The notes under the pieces were generated by a model. The model was not told where the DNA came from and ran no database searches. It saw only the letters and a list, made by a program, of their open reading frames with translations. From Verrucomicrobiota bacterium (lineage in GTDB: Bacteria > Verrucomicrobiota > Verrucomicrobiia > Chthoniobacterales > Chthoniobacteraceae), in assembly GCA_009885995.1 (NCBI GenBank), contig VFJQ01000108.1, positions 1-55,654 of the forward strand: 55,654 nt of DNA, read 5' to 3'. Of the stretch, positions 33,729 to 42,040 are shown in pieces. The stretch's first letter is position 1; each line of letters starts with the position of its first letter. The position numbers and the translations under genes were made by a program.

Positions 33729-34361
33729 GTGAAATTCCGAATCGCACTCATCGCAGCGTGCTCCGCGCTCCTCGCGGGTTGCGCGCAGAAAGACACGATC
33801 CACACCGTTCGCGTGAGCGTGCCGGACCAAAAGATGATCGTCTTCTGCAAGGGCACAGCCATCGCGAGCTACGACGTCTCGACTTCCAAATTCGGTGTCG
33901 GCGACCAGCGCGGCAGCTACCGCACACCGCTCGGGAAGATGGAGGTGGCGAAGAAGATCGGCGGAGGCGCGCCGGTTGGGATGAAGTTCAAGAGCCGCCG
34001 GCCCACCGGCGAGATCGTGAAGATCGACGCGCCGGGCCGCGACCCGATCGTCACGCGCATCCTCTGGCTGCGTGGGATGGAGCGGCAGAACGCGAAGGCT
34101 TTCGATCGCGGCATTTACATCCACGGGACGGCGGAGGAGCGGAACATCGGGCAACCGGTCAGCTACGGCTGCATCCGCATGCGCTCACGCGATGTGATCG
34201 CGCTCTACAACACCGTGGGTGTCGGCGCTCGGGTGGAAGTGGTCCCGCACTCGATCGTGCCCGGTCCCGTCGCCCAGCACGCGGCCCCGGCCACGCCCGC
34301 GCCGAGCACGCGCCCGAAGTCGGCGGCCCGAACCACACCCGCACACAACGCGGCGCTGTAG
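33729..34361 (+). CDS. Lipoprotein L,D-transpeptidase (YkuD family)
   Basis: GTG 33729 gives 210 residues with a lipoprotein signal peptide ending in the lipobox LLAGC (Cys 18). The YkuD domain spans about 27-175 with the catalytic His 132 (IYIHGT) and Cys 148 in PVSYGCIRM, the HG-x14-S-x-G-C motif. Such enzymes form meso-DAP crosslinks in peptidoglycan or anchor proteins to it. The C-terminal 35 residues are Pro/Ala/Thr-rich, suitable for spanning from the lipid anchor or reaching a partner. It is divergent from pyk and convergent with the epimerase gene. Confidence 0.9.
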   Translation: MKFRIALIAACSALLAGCAQKDTIHTVRVSVPDQKMIVFCKGTAIASYDVSTSKFGVGDQRGSYRTPLGKMEVAKKIGGGAPVGMKFKSRRPTGEIVKIDAPGRDPIVTRILWLRGMERQNAKAFDRGIYIHGTAEERNIGQPVSYGCIRMRSRDVIALYNTVGVGARVEVVPHSIVPGPVAQHAAPATPAPSTRPKSAARTTPAHNAAL

Positions 34362-34372
34362 CGGCGGCGCGA

Positions 34373-35221
34373 CTACTTGAGCGTTTCGAGATACTTGAGG
34401 CTCACGGGGATCTGGTCGAGCACCGTGGGCGATTCGTCCTCGATGAAGTAGTGCTTCACGCCCGCCTTGTGCGCCGCGCGGAGCACCGCGGGCCAGTTCA
34501 CCTGGCCGGTGCCGAGCGCGACGTCGTTGGTGAGGTCGGTCTTGCCGGTATAGACGCCCGTGCGCACGCCTTTGCGCAGATCCTTGAGGTGCATGAGCTG
34601 CCAGCGGCTGCCGTATTTCTCGAGCAGCTTCACCGGATCGGCGCCGGGGAAGACGACCCAGAGCACGTCCATTTCAAAGCTGACGAACTCCGGCTTCGTC
34701 GCTGCCACGAGGCGGTCGAAATACGTCTCGCTCGCGCCTTCACTCACGGGACGGAACTCGAATCCATGCACGTGGTAGCCGAAGCTCACGCCGACCTTCT
34801 TGAACGCCTCGCCGGCGCGATTGAAAAGCTCCGCGGCCTTCTTCACGTCGGCGTCGCCGAAGTTGCCGAGCTCGTGGTCGATCCACGGGCACACCGCGTA
34901 TTTCACGCCGAGTGTTTGCGCGTCCTTCACGCACTGTTCGAGATTTTCCGCGAGCGGCTTGAAGGAGAAATGGGTGCTCACCATCGTCATCCCGCGCTCT
35001 TTGAGCATCGCGACGATCTTCTCGGGTTTCTCCGGGATGAAGCCGCCGCCTTCGACCTCCTTGAAGCCGAACGCCTTCGCCTGATCGAGCGAGGCGGGCA
35101 GATCCTTCTTCATCATCTCGCGCAGGCTGTAGAGTTGGAGTCCGGCCGTGCCGGCAAAATCGCCCGCGAGCGCGGATGTGGTGGCGATGGCGAGTAAAGC
35201 AAGGACGCGGGAGAAGTTCAT
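34373..35221 (-). CDS. Secreted sugar phosphate isomerase/epimerase-like TIM barrel
   Basis: ATG 35221 gives 282 residues with a signal peptide (1-19, SALAG). The rest is a xylose-isomerase-like (AP_endonuc_2) barrel: GLQLYSLREMMKKD at the start, metal-ligand candidates in FEMDVLWVVFPGAD, WQLMHLKDLRKG and HYFIEDESP. Export is unusual for the family in general but frequent in Verrucomicrobiota and Planctomycetota, where such proteins occur with sugar oxidoreductases. The exact reaction is unknown. The longer upstream frame to 35551 runs antisense to secG and is rejected. Confidence 0.85.
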   Translation of the reverse strand: MNFSRVLALLAIATTSALAGDFAGTAGLQLYSLREMMKKDLPASLDQAKAFGFKEVEGGGFIPEKPEKIVAMLKERGMTMVSTHFSFKPLAENLEQCVKDAQTLGVKYAVCPWIDHELGNFGDADVKKAAELFNRAGEAFKKVGVSFGYHVHGFEFRPVSEGASETYFDRLVAATKPEFVSFEMDVLWVVFPGADPVKLLEKYGSRWQLMHLKDLRKGVRTGVYTGKTDLTNDVALGTGQVNWPAVLRAAHKAGVKHYFIEDESPTVLDQIPVSLKYLETLK

Positions 35222-35294
35222 GCCGGACGCTGTAGCGGTTTCGCGCACCAGGGCAAGCGCGCGGCAACCCGAGAATGGCGGGCGAAACTTCCCC

Positions 35295-35323
35295 TTTGCA
35301 CCCTGCGGGGTGCTCGCTAGCTT
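35295..35323 (+). promoter_or_regulatory. Candidate secG promoter
   Basis: TTTGCA (35295-35300), a 17-bp spacer and TAGCTT (35318-35323), placing the transcript start about 22 bp before the secG ATG. Confidence 0.4.
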
Positions 35324-35351
35324 GCGCGCCCTTTTCGCCCGCCACCAGGCC

Positions 35352-35921
35352 ATGCAAATCCTCATCAACATCTTTCTCGTCCTCGAAGTCATCGTCGCGC
35401 TGCTGATCATCCTTCTGACGCTCATGCAGCGCCCGAAGAACGAGGGCCTCGGCGCGGCCTTCGGCGGCGGGATGACCGAAAACATCTTTGGCGCGCAGAC
35501 GACCAACGTGCTGCAAAAGCTCACGCGCAATCTCGGTATCACGTTCTTCATCCTGACGACGGCCCTCTCGTGGCTCTACGTGAAGACCATGCACGTGAAG
35601 AGCGAGGCCCAGCGGCAACTCGAGGCCGTCGCACCGCTGCCCGTCGCGACGCCTGCTCCGACGCCAGCGCCGAATGCACCGCTCGAAGCCGGCAAATCCA
35701 AGGCGCCGTCTTCTCCCGGCCCGTCTGCGGTTTCGCAGCCGGTGAAGGTCGGTGACTCGCCGGCACCCAAGGCTGGCGCGACCCCCGCGCCCACGCCTGC
35801 ACCGAAGCCGGCGGCAACCCCGGCAGCGCCCGCGACCCCTGCTCCGACGACTGCGACTCCGAAGCCCGACGACGCGAAACCGGCTACGCCCGCGCCCGCG
35901 CCGAATCCGCCGCAACAGTAA
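35352..35921 (+). CDS. secG: Preprotein translocase subunit SecG with long Pro/Ala tail
   Basis: Residues 1-78 are a normal SecG: two transmembrane helices (about 3-25 and 55-76) joined by the conserved loop LMQRPKNEGLGAAFGGGMTE. It stabilises the SecYE channel. After residue 80 a tail of about 110 residues follows, nearly all Pro, Ala, Thr and Lys (repeats such as PAPTPAP), more than doubling the usual length of about 75-110. The tail is predicted to lie in the periplasm or cytoplasm as a disordered arm. The start at 35352 gives the canonical N-terminus. A palindromic repeat follows 14 bp after the stop. Confidence 0.9.
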   Translation: MQILINIFLVLEVIVALLIILLTLMQRPKNEGLGAAFGGGMTENIFGAQTTNVLQKLTRNLGITFFILTTALSWLYVKTMHVKSEAQRQLEAVAPLPVATPAPTPAPNAPLEAGKSKAPSSPGPSAVSQPVKVGDSPAPKAGATPAPTPAPKPAATPAAPATPAPTTATPKPDDAKPATPAPAPNPPQQ

Positions 35922-35935
35922 GCCGGTGGGCGCAG

Positions 35936-35962
35936 GTAGGGACGGCTGTCCCAGCCGACCGC
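35936..35962 (+). repeat. GTAGGG hairpin repeat, copy 1
   Basis: GTAGGGACGGCTGTCCCAGC continuing CGACC folds as CGGCTG / CAGCCG around a short TCC loop. It belongs to the same family as the copies at 44072 and 53443, with base changes that keep the stem paired. Confidence 0.65.
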
Positions 35963-36033
35963 CGTCGAGTGGAAAGTGCATGAGCAACGCGGGCTGGAAG
36001 TCCGCGCGCGACTCCCGCATCTTGCGCCTCGTG

Positions 36034-37674
36034 ATGCTCCGCTTCTTCCAACTCCTCGCCCTCGCCATCGTGCTCGCCGTGGCTGGTTGCCGGCGCGCCA
36101 TGGATCGCGCGGAGTTGGTCTTCATCAATGGTGCGGAGCCGGAGCTGCTCGACCCGGTCTATTCCACGGCGCAGGCGACCGGCCGCGTGATCTACGCGCT
36201 GCTCGAAGGGCTCACCGCCTTCGACAGCCACGGCAAACCGCAGCCCGGCGTCGCCGAGCGCTGGGACATTTCGCCCGATGGTTTGCGCTACACGTTTCAC
36301 CTCCGCCACGATGCGAAGTGGAGCAACGGCGACCCGGTCACCGCGCATGATTTCGCCTACTCGTGGCGTCGCACGCTGCTGCCGGAAAGCGCTGCCGAAT
36401 ACTCCTACCAGCTCCACTACATCCGCGGCGCGCGCCCATTCAACGAAGGCAAGACGAAGGACTTCGCGACGGTCGGCGTGCGTGTGCCGGACGACTTCAC
36501 GCTGGAGGTCGATCTCGAGAACCCGACGCCGTTCTTCCTCGATCTGTGCGCCTTCGCCACGCTTGTGCCGGTGCATCGCGCGACGGTGGAAAAGCACGCC
36601 GACTGGTCGTCGAACCCCGCGCACTACGTCGGCAACGGGCCGTTTGTGCTGAAGGAATGGAGGCTTTTCGATCGCGTGCGGCTGGTGAAAAGCCCGACCT
36701 ATTGGAACGCGGACGCGGTGAAGATGAACTCGATTGACGTGCTCCCCGTGGGGCGTCCGATGGCGGCGTTCAACTTATACTCGACCGGCGTCGCCGACTT
36801 GATGATGGACAAGAACATCACGCCGACACCGCTCATCGACGCGCTCAAGCAGCGCCCCGATTTCCACGCCGCGCCTTTCCTTGGGAACTACTTCATCCGC
36901 TTCAATTGCAAGGCCGACCGGAAGGTTTCGGGCCAGCTGAATCCATTCGCCGACGCGCGAGTGCGCCGCGCCTTCAGTCTCGCGATCGATCGCAAGCTCA
37001 TCGCCGAAAAGATCACGCGTGCGGGTGAAGTGCCCGCGTGGAGTTTCGTCCCGCCGGGCGCCGGGCAGCATAACTACCAGCCGCCCGAGCCGGCCGACGC
37101 ATCGTGGAAAGAAGGCCGCCCGAACGCCGAACTCGCACGCAAACTTCTCGCCGATGCCGGATTCCCCGGCGGCAAAGGCTTCCCCATATTTTACTACCTC
37201 TACCGCGCCGATAACGATGTGGACCAGGACATCGCCGTCGAGTTGCAGGCGATGTTTCAGGAAGTGCTCGGCGTCGGCATGCAGCTCGCGCGGCAGGAGT
37301 GGACCGTCTATCTCAACTCGCAGAGCAAGCTCGACTACGACCTCTGCCGCTCGTCGTGGGTCGGCGATTACAACGACCCGAACACCTTCATGGACATGTT
37401 CGTGACCGGTGGCGGCAACAACCGCACCGGCTGGTCCAGCAAGACCTACGACGACGCCATCGCCGCCGCCGCCCGCGAGCCCGACGTGGCGAAGCGCGAC
37501 GAAATCTTCCGCGGCGCCGAGCGCATCCTCGTGCATGACGAAGCGCCGATCGCGCCGCTGTATTACTACGTCGGCATCCAGTTCTACGACCCCGAGCGCC
37601 TCGGCGGGATCGAGCCCAACCTGCTCGACGAGCATCCGCTCAAGTCGCTGTTTTGGAAGCAGCCGCGCCCCTAG
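36034..37674 (+). CDS. Oligopeptide-binding lipoprotein (SBP_bac_5, OppA-like)
   Basis: From ATG 36034 the protein has 546 residues with a lipoprotein signal peptide ending VAGC (Cys 19). It shows the family blocks EPELLDPVYSTAQATGRV, LRHDAKWSNGDPVTAHDFAY, NGPFVLKEWRLFDRV, VRRAFSLAIDRKLI and YDLCRSSWVGDYNDPNTFMD. OppA-like proteins capture peptides for an ABC importer. No permease or ATPase gene is adjacent, so it either serves an unlinked transporter or a murein-peptide (MppA-like) role. An upstream ATG (35980) lies in repeat-derived sequence and is less likely. The next ATG follows the stop without a gap. Confidence 0.9.
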   Translation: MLRFFQLLALAIVLAVAGCRRAMDRAELVFINGAEPELLDPVYSTAQATGRVIYALLEGLTAFDSHGKPQPGVAERWDISPDGLRYTFHLRHDAKWSNGDPVTAHDFAYSWRRTLLPESAAEYSYQLHYIRGARPFNEGKTKDFATVGVRVPDDFTLEVDLENPTPFFLDLCAFATLVPVHRATVEKHADWSSNPAHYVGNGPFVLKEWRLFDRVRLVKSPTYWNADAVKMNSIDVLPVGRPMAAFNLYSTGVADLMMDKNITPTPLIDALKQRPDFHAAPFLGNYFIRFNCKADRKVSGQLNPFADARVRRAFSLAIDRKLIAEKITRAGEVPAWSFVPPGAGQHNYQPPEPADASWKEGRPNAELARKLLADAGFPGGKGFPIFYYLYRADNDVDQDIAVELQAMFQEVLGVGMQLARQEWTVYLNSQSKLDYDLCRSSWVGDYNDPNTFMDMFVTGGGNNRTGWSSKTYDDAIAAAAREPDVAKRDEIFRGAERILVHDEAPIAPLYYYVGIQFYDPERLGGIEPNLLDEHPLKSLFWKQPRP

Positions 37675-39546
37675 ATGGATCGAGCCGTCTTCGTCCTTTA
37701 CCGCCTCATCGAGGCGGCGCTGCGTCTCCTGCCGCTGAAGCTCGTCTGGTGGATCGGTCGCGCGCTCGGCGCATTCGGCTACTTCGTCGGCGTGTCGTAT
37801 CGGCGGATGGTGTTGCGCAATCTTGGCATCGCTTTCGGCGGAGAGAAAAGCCCGCGTGAACTGCGGCGACTTGCGCGCGAGCACTTCGGCACGCTCGGCG
37901 CGAACATGCTGACGAGCGTGAAGATCGCCGCCCTCTCTCGCGAGCGCATCCGCGCGCTGGTCGAGATCGAAGGCATCGAGCACGTCGCGCAAGCACACGC
38001 TGCGGGGAAGGGGGTCGTGGGAGTCATCAGCCACCTCGGCAACTGGGAACTCTTCGCGCAGCTTTACCCGATCCTTTTCTCGTGCCCGCTCGGCACCATC
38101 TACCAGCGGCTCGGCAACCCGCACATCGACGCCGCCATGCGCGAGAACCGCGCGCGGCTCGGGCTCGAGTTGTTCGAGCGAAAGGAAGGCTTCCAGGGCG
38201 CGATGAAAATGCTGCGCGGCCCGAGCGCCGTCGGCGTGCTCATCGATCAACACGCGGGTGACGCCGGCGTGTGGTGCCCGCTCTTCGGCCGGCTCGCCAG
38301 CACCAGTTCGTTGGCCGCCATGCTCGCCCTGCGCACCGGCGCCGTCTTGATCCCCACCGCCGTCCAGTCCGCCGGCCCCGGACGCTGGAAGCTCGTCCTG
38401 GATGCGCCCGTGGCGGTGGAGACGCGCGACGTTGATGTGCTCACCGCGCGCCTGAACCTCGCGCTCGAAACGCAAATCCGCCGCCAGCCTGCCGACTGGT
38501 TCTGGGTCCACAACCGCTGGAAAACGCCGACCCCGAAATTCCTCCTCGCGACTTACAAGCGCGGCGTCACCGGCACGCCGACGAAACCCTTCCGCATCGT
38601 CATCCGCTCGTCCAACTGGCTCGGCGACGCCGTGATGAGCAACCCCGCCGTGCGCGCCATCAAGCACGGCCGGCCCGACGCGCACGTCACCATCGTCACA
38701 CCCGCCAAGATCGCCGACTTCTGGCGCACCGTGGTGGAAGTGGACGACATCATCCCGATCGAGCCGCGCGACACCGTCTTCGCCGTCGCGAAGAAACTGC
38801 GCGATCGCTTCGATGCCGCCGTGGTCTTCCCAAATTCCCTGCGCTCCGCGCTCGAAGCCTGGCTCGCCCGCATTCCCCGCCGCGTCGGCTACCCCGGCCA
38901 TCGCCGCCGCTGGCTGCTCAACCAGATTTTCCGCGAGAAAAAGGCGAAGCAGGCGAAGCGGCCGCGCCACCAAGTCCACCACTACCTCGCCCTCGCCGAG
39001 TTCATCGGTGCCGACATCTCCGGCGCACTCGTCGCCCCAATCGACACTCGCAAATCGACAATCGGCAATCCCCGCATAGGCCTCGTCCCAGGCGCGGAAT
39101 ACGGCCCCGCGAAGCGCTGGCTGCCCGAGCGCTTCGCCGAAGTCATGCGCGCCATCCCCGCCGAGTGGGTGATGTTCGGCGTGGCGAAGGATCGCGAAAT
39201 CGCCGACGCGATCCTCGCGCAAGCCGGCGTCGCTTGCGCCGACCTCGTCGGCAAGACCACGCTCGCCGAGTTGATCGAGCGCCTGCGCGAGTGCGACCTC
39301 GTCCTCACCAACGACACCGGCACGATGCATCTCGCCGCCTCGCTCGGCGTGCCGGTTGTCGCCATCTTCGGCTCCACAGAGCCCGAACTCACCGGCCCGC
39401 TCGGTGATCAGCACACGATCCTCCGCAAGCACGTCGAGTGCAGCCCGTGTTTCCTCCGCGACTGCCCGATCGACTTTCGCTGCATGAAGCTGATCGAGTC
39501 CGCCGAGGTCATCGCCGCGATCAACGCGAAGCTCACCGCGCGTTAG
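37675..39546 (+). CDS. Fused lipid A acyltransferase (LpxL-like) and heptosyltransferase (WaaF-like)
   Basis: One frame of 623 residues. Residues 1-300 are an LpxL/HtrB-type acyltransferase with a membrane N-terminus (VLYRLIEAALRLLPL) and the H-x4-E catalytic motif HLGNWE (His 120, Glu 125), plus LIDQHAG and FWVHNRW. Residues 303-623 are a GT9 ADP-heptose:LPS heptosyltransferase: IVIRSSNWLGDAVMSNPAVR, RVGYPGHRR, VPGAEYGPAKRWLPERFAEV, LTNDTGTMHLAASLGVPVVA and FGSTEPELTGP. Both reactions act on lipid A and inner core at the inner membrane, so the fusion makes sense as a bifunctional LPS enzyme. I see no internal stop or frameshift. A short repeat of AATCGACA units sits in the second domain (39041-39072). 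Confidence 0.9.
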   Translation: MDRAVFVLYRLIEAALRLLPLKLVWWIGRALGAFGYFVGVSYRRMVLRNLGIAFGGEKSPRELRRLAREHFGTLGANMLTSVKIAALSRERIRALVEIEGIEHVAQAHAAGKGVVGVISHLGNWELFAQLYPILFSCPLGTIYQRLGNPHIDAAMRENRARLGLELFERKEGFQGAMKMLRGPSAVGVLIDQHAGDAGVWCPLFGRLASTSSLAAMLALRTGAVLIPTAVQSAGPGRWKLVLDAPVAVETRDVDVLTARLNLALETQIRRQPADWFWVHNRWKTPTPKFLLATYKRGVTGTPTKPFRIVIRSSNWLGDAVMSNPAVRAIKHGRPDAHVTIVTPAKIADFWRTVVEVDDIIPIEPRDTVFAVAKKLRDRFDAAVVFPNSLRSALEAWLARIPRRVGYPGHRRRWLLNQIFREKKAKQAKRPRHQVHHYLALAEFIGADISGALVAPIDTRKSTIGNPRIGLVPGAEYGPAKRWLPERFAEVMRAIPAEWVMFGVAKDREIADAILAQAGVACADLVGKTTLAELIERLRECDLVLTNDTGTMHLAASLGVPVVAIFGSTEPELTGPLGDQHTILRKHVECSPCFLRDCPIDFRCMKLIESAEVIAAINAKLTAR

Positions 39547-39575
39547 CAGTGTGCGTCTGCAATCGCGGGTTTTTT
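39536..39575 (+). terminator. Possible rho-independent terminator
   Basis: CCGCG (39536-39540) pairs with CGCGG (39564-39568), with an inner GCAG/CTGC pair, followed by a run of six T (39570-39575). The stem begins in the last codons of the LPS gene and is interrupted, so the call is tentative. Confidence 0.35.
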
Positions 39576-39619
39576 GGGACTTGGAAACTTCCGAGGTTCG
39601 GGTTTACGGATGCACCTCT

Positions 39620-41902
39620 ATGAAACTCCTCTCGTTTACCCTTGCGACGCTGGCCGCTGCTGCATCGCTGGCCTCGGCTGCCGATTCCATTTTCGTCGAG
39701 GCGGAGGGCTTCGCCGAACCGGGCGGCTGGGTGCTCGACACGCAGTTCATCGACGCGATGGGCTCGCCTTATCTCATGGCGCACGGGCTCGGCGCGGTGG
39801 TCAAGGACGCGACGACGACGGTGAAGTTTCCGTCGGCGGGAAAGTATCGCGTGTGGGTGCGCACATTCGACTGGGTTGCGCGATGGCAGGCGATGGGTGC
39901 GCCGGGCAAGTTCCAGGTGATCGTCGATGGCAAGCCGCTCGCGGAGACGTTCGGCACGAAGGGCGCGGACTGGCAGTGGCATGACGGCGGAACGGTGGAC
40001 GTAAAGACGGAAGCGCAACTGGTGTTGCACGATCTCACGGGCTTCAACGGCCGCTGCGACGCGCTCTATTTCTCGAAAGACGAAGCCGCTCCGCCCGCGG
40101 ACAAGGACGCGCTTGCGAAGTGGCGCATGGCCGCACTCGGTCTGCCGGAGAAGCCGGAGGACGCAGGGACGTTCGACCTCGTCGTGTGCGGCGGCGGCTA
40201 CGGCGGCATGGGCGCGGCCCTCGCCGGCGCGCGCATGGGGTTGAAAGTCGCGCTCATCCAAAATCGCCCGGTGCTCGGTGGCAATGGCTCCAGCGAAGTG
40301 CGCGTGTGGGCGATGGGCGGCATCCGGCGCGGGCTGTATCCGAACCTCGGTGAGATCGTGGAGGAGTTTCAGGACACCGCGAAACTCTCGCCGGGCACCT
40401 ACGAGGAGTTCGGAGATGCGAAGAAGGAAGCGCTCGTGCGCGCTGAGAAGAGCATCACGCTCTTCCTCAACAACCACATCTACGCGGTCGCGATGGCAGA
40501 GCCGAAAAAGAAGATCGGCGCGGTGATCGCGCTCGATACGCGGACCAACCAGCGGCGTGCGTTTCACGGGAAGTTCTTCGTCGATGGCACCGGCCACGCG
40601 ACCGTGGCCGCGCTTGCCGCCGCGGAGGTGACGCTGCGCGACAAGGAGCACCTCGGCATGTCGAACATGTGGCGCTGGGCGAACGCGGAGACGCCGCAGA
40701 CTTTCCCCGCGACGCCGTGGGCGCTGCCGCTCGAGCTCGAGGATTTCCCGTATCCGCAGCGTTTCCACGCGCAGTGGTTTTGGGAGAGCGGCTTCGACAA
40801 ACACCCGATCCTCGAACTCGAATCCACGCGCGACTGGAACCTGCGCGCCGCGTTTGGCGCCTTCAACGCGATGAAGAACGGCGAGGGCAAAGCGGAACAT
40901 CCGAATGCGAAGCTCGAGTGGCTCGCCTACGTCGGCGGCACGCGCGAGAGCCGGCAGGTCATCGGCGATGTGCTGCTCACGCGCGAAGACATCGCGGGCA
41001 AGCGCGCCTTCCCCGACGGCACCGTGCCGACGACGTGGGACATCGACCTGCACTACCCGCGCGAGCAATACGCGCAGAAATTCCCGCAGGATCCGTTCAT
41101 CTCGAAGGCCGTCTTCGACAAGGCCGTCGATCGCCAGCACGGCTACCCGGTGCCGTATCGCTGCTTCTACTCGAAGAACATCGAGAACCTTTTCACCGCC
41201 GGCCGCTGCGTGAGCGTGACGCATGAGGCGCTCGGCACCGTGCGCGTGATGAAGACCGGCGGCATGATCGGCGAAGTCGTCGGCAAGGCCGCGGCGGTGG
41301 CGATCAAAAACCAATGCACGCCGCGTGAAGTGTATGAGCGCTACTGGCCACAGCTCGTCGAGTTGCTCCAGCTCCGCGGCGCGGCGCGGCGCGAGACACT
41401 CGATGCGCCGATCACGCTGCCCGCCGGCTACCAACCGCCCGCGCCGCCGAAGGACAACCACGGCGAAGCGCCCGAGGGCTTCGCGCCCGCGGCGCTCGGC
41501 GGCCTCGTGGTCGATGACGAACAGGCCAAGCTCACCGGCTCGTGGACCAAAGGCCACGGGTTGCCCGACTACGTCGCGAAGGGCTACCAGTATGCGGGTC
41601 CGAAAGCCGCGGCGACGGCGCGCTACGAGTTCACGATCAAGGACGCGGGCCGCTACGAGGTGCGCGTGACCACCGGCTCGCACGAGAACCGCGCGGGAAA
41701 CGCGCCGGTGACGATCGAGAGCGCCGACGGCGCGAAGACGGTGACGCTCAACCAACGCGTGCCCGCCGACCTTCCGAAGGGCCTGCACTCGCTTGGCACG
41801 TTCCGCTTTGAGCCGGGCAAGCCCGCCGTCGTGAGCTTCACGACCCAGGGTGCGAACGGGAACGTGCATATCGATGCGGTGCAGCTTCTCCCGCAGCCGT
41901 AG
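39620..41902 (+). CDS. Secreted FAD-dependent oxidoreductase (xanthan-lyase-like)
   Basis: ATG 39620 gives 760 residues with a signal peptide (1-24, ASAAD). Residues 25-165 are a beta-sandwich that looks carbohydrate-binding (FVEAEGFAEPGGWVLDTQF). The FAD domain follows with the Rossmann motif VVCGGGYGGMGAALAGARMG near residue 188-207, LGGNGSSEVRVW, FVDGTGHATVAALAAAEV and a C-terminal NLFTAGRCVSVTHEALGTVR block. A second beta-sandwich closes the protein (YEFTIKDAGRYEVRVTTGSH). The family is abundant in Planctomycetota and Verrucomicrobiota and is often labelled xanthan lyase or FAD-dependent oxidoreductase; the substrate is probably a sugar, but unproven. Confidence 0.88.
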   Translation: MKLLSFTLATLAAAASLASAADSIFVEAEGFAEPGGWVLDTQFIDAMGSPYLMAHGLGAVVKDATTTVKFPSAGKYRVWVRTFDWVARWQAMGAPGKFQVIVDGKPLAETFGTKGADWQWHDGGTVDVKTEAQLVLHDLTGFNGRCDALYFSKDEAAPPADKDALAKWRMAALGLPEKPEDAGTFDLVVCGGGYGGMGAALAGARMGLKVALIQNRPVLGGNGSSEVRVWAMGGIRRGLYPNLGEIVEEFQDTAKLSPGTYEEFGDAKKEALVRAEKSITLFLNNHIYAVAMAEPKKKIGAVIALDTRTNQRRAFHGKFFVDGTGHATVAALAAAEVTLRDKEHLGMSNMWRWANAETPQTFPATPWALPLELEDFPYPQRFHAQWFWESGFDKHPILELESTRDWNLRAAFGAFNAMKNGEGKAEHPNAKLEWLAYVGGTRESRQVIGDVLLTREDIAGKRAFPDGTVPTTWDIDLHYPREQYAQKFPQDPFISKAVFDKAVDRQHGYPVPYRCFYSKNIENLFTAGRCVSVTHEALGTVRVMKTGGMIGEVVGKAAAVAIKNQCTPREVYERYWPQLVELLQLRGAARRETLDAPITLPAGYQPPAPPKDNHGEAPEGFAPAALGGLVVDDEQAKLTGSWTKGHGLPDYVAKGYQYAGPKAAATARYEFTIKDAGRYEVRVTTGSHENRAGNAPVTIESADGAKTVTLNQRVPADLPKGLHSLGTFRFEPGKPAVVSFTTQGANGNVHIDAVQLLPQP

Positions 41903-41910
41903 CGGGAATT

Positions 41911-42028
41911 CACCGCCGCGGAGCATGGGCGTCCCGCCCGTGATCTCCGGCGTCTCGCCGGTAGTTCTCGTTCGTTTTCCGCGAGACGCGGAAGGCCACG
42001 GGCGGGACGTCCATGCTCCGCGGCGGTG
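41911..42028. repeat. MITE-like palindrome with 32-bp inverted ends
   Basis: CACCGCCGCGGAGCATGGGC extending to 41942 is matched by an inverted copy at 41997-42028 with one mismatch in 32. The interior has a smaller inverted pair (GTCTCGC/GCGAGAC). It fills the gap between the FAD oxidoreductase and the NosR-like gene, so any promoter of the latter must lie inside the element or further upstream. Confidence 0.85.
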
Positions 42029-42040
42029 CGGCGGCTGCGC

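Noticed and set aside
34373..35551. Longer 392-residue start for the TIM-barrel protein
   Set aside because: The extra N-terminus lies antisense to secG and its promoter, while the start at 35221 gives a clean signal peptide.
35548..35817. Minus-strand ORF within the SecG tail
   Set aside because: Antisense of Pro/Ala repeats; Arg/Ser-rich and without support.
36775..39432. 885-codon minus-strand open frame
   Set aside because: Antisense to the oligopeptide-binding and LPS-fusion genes; no recognisable domain.
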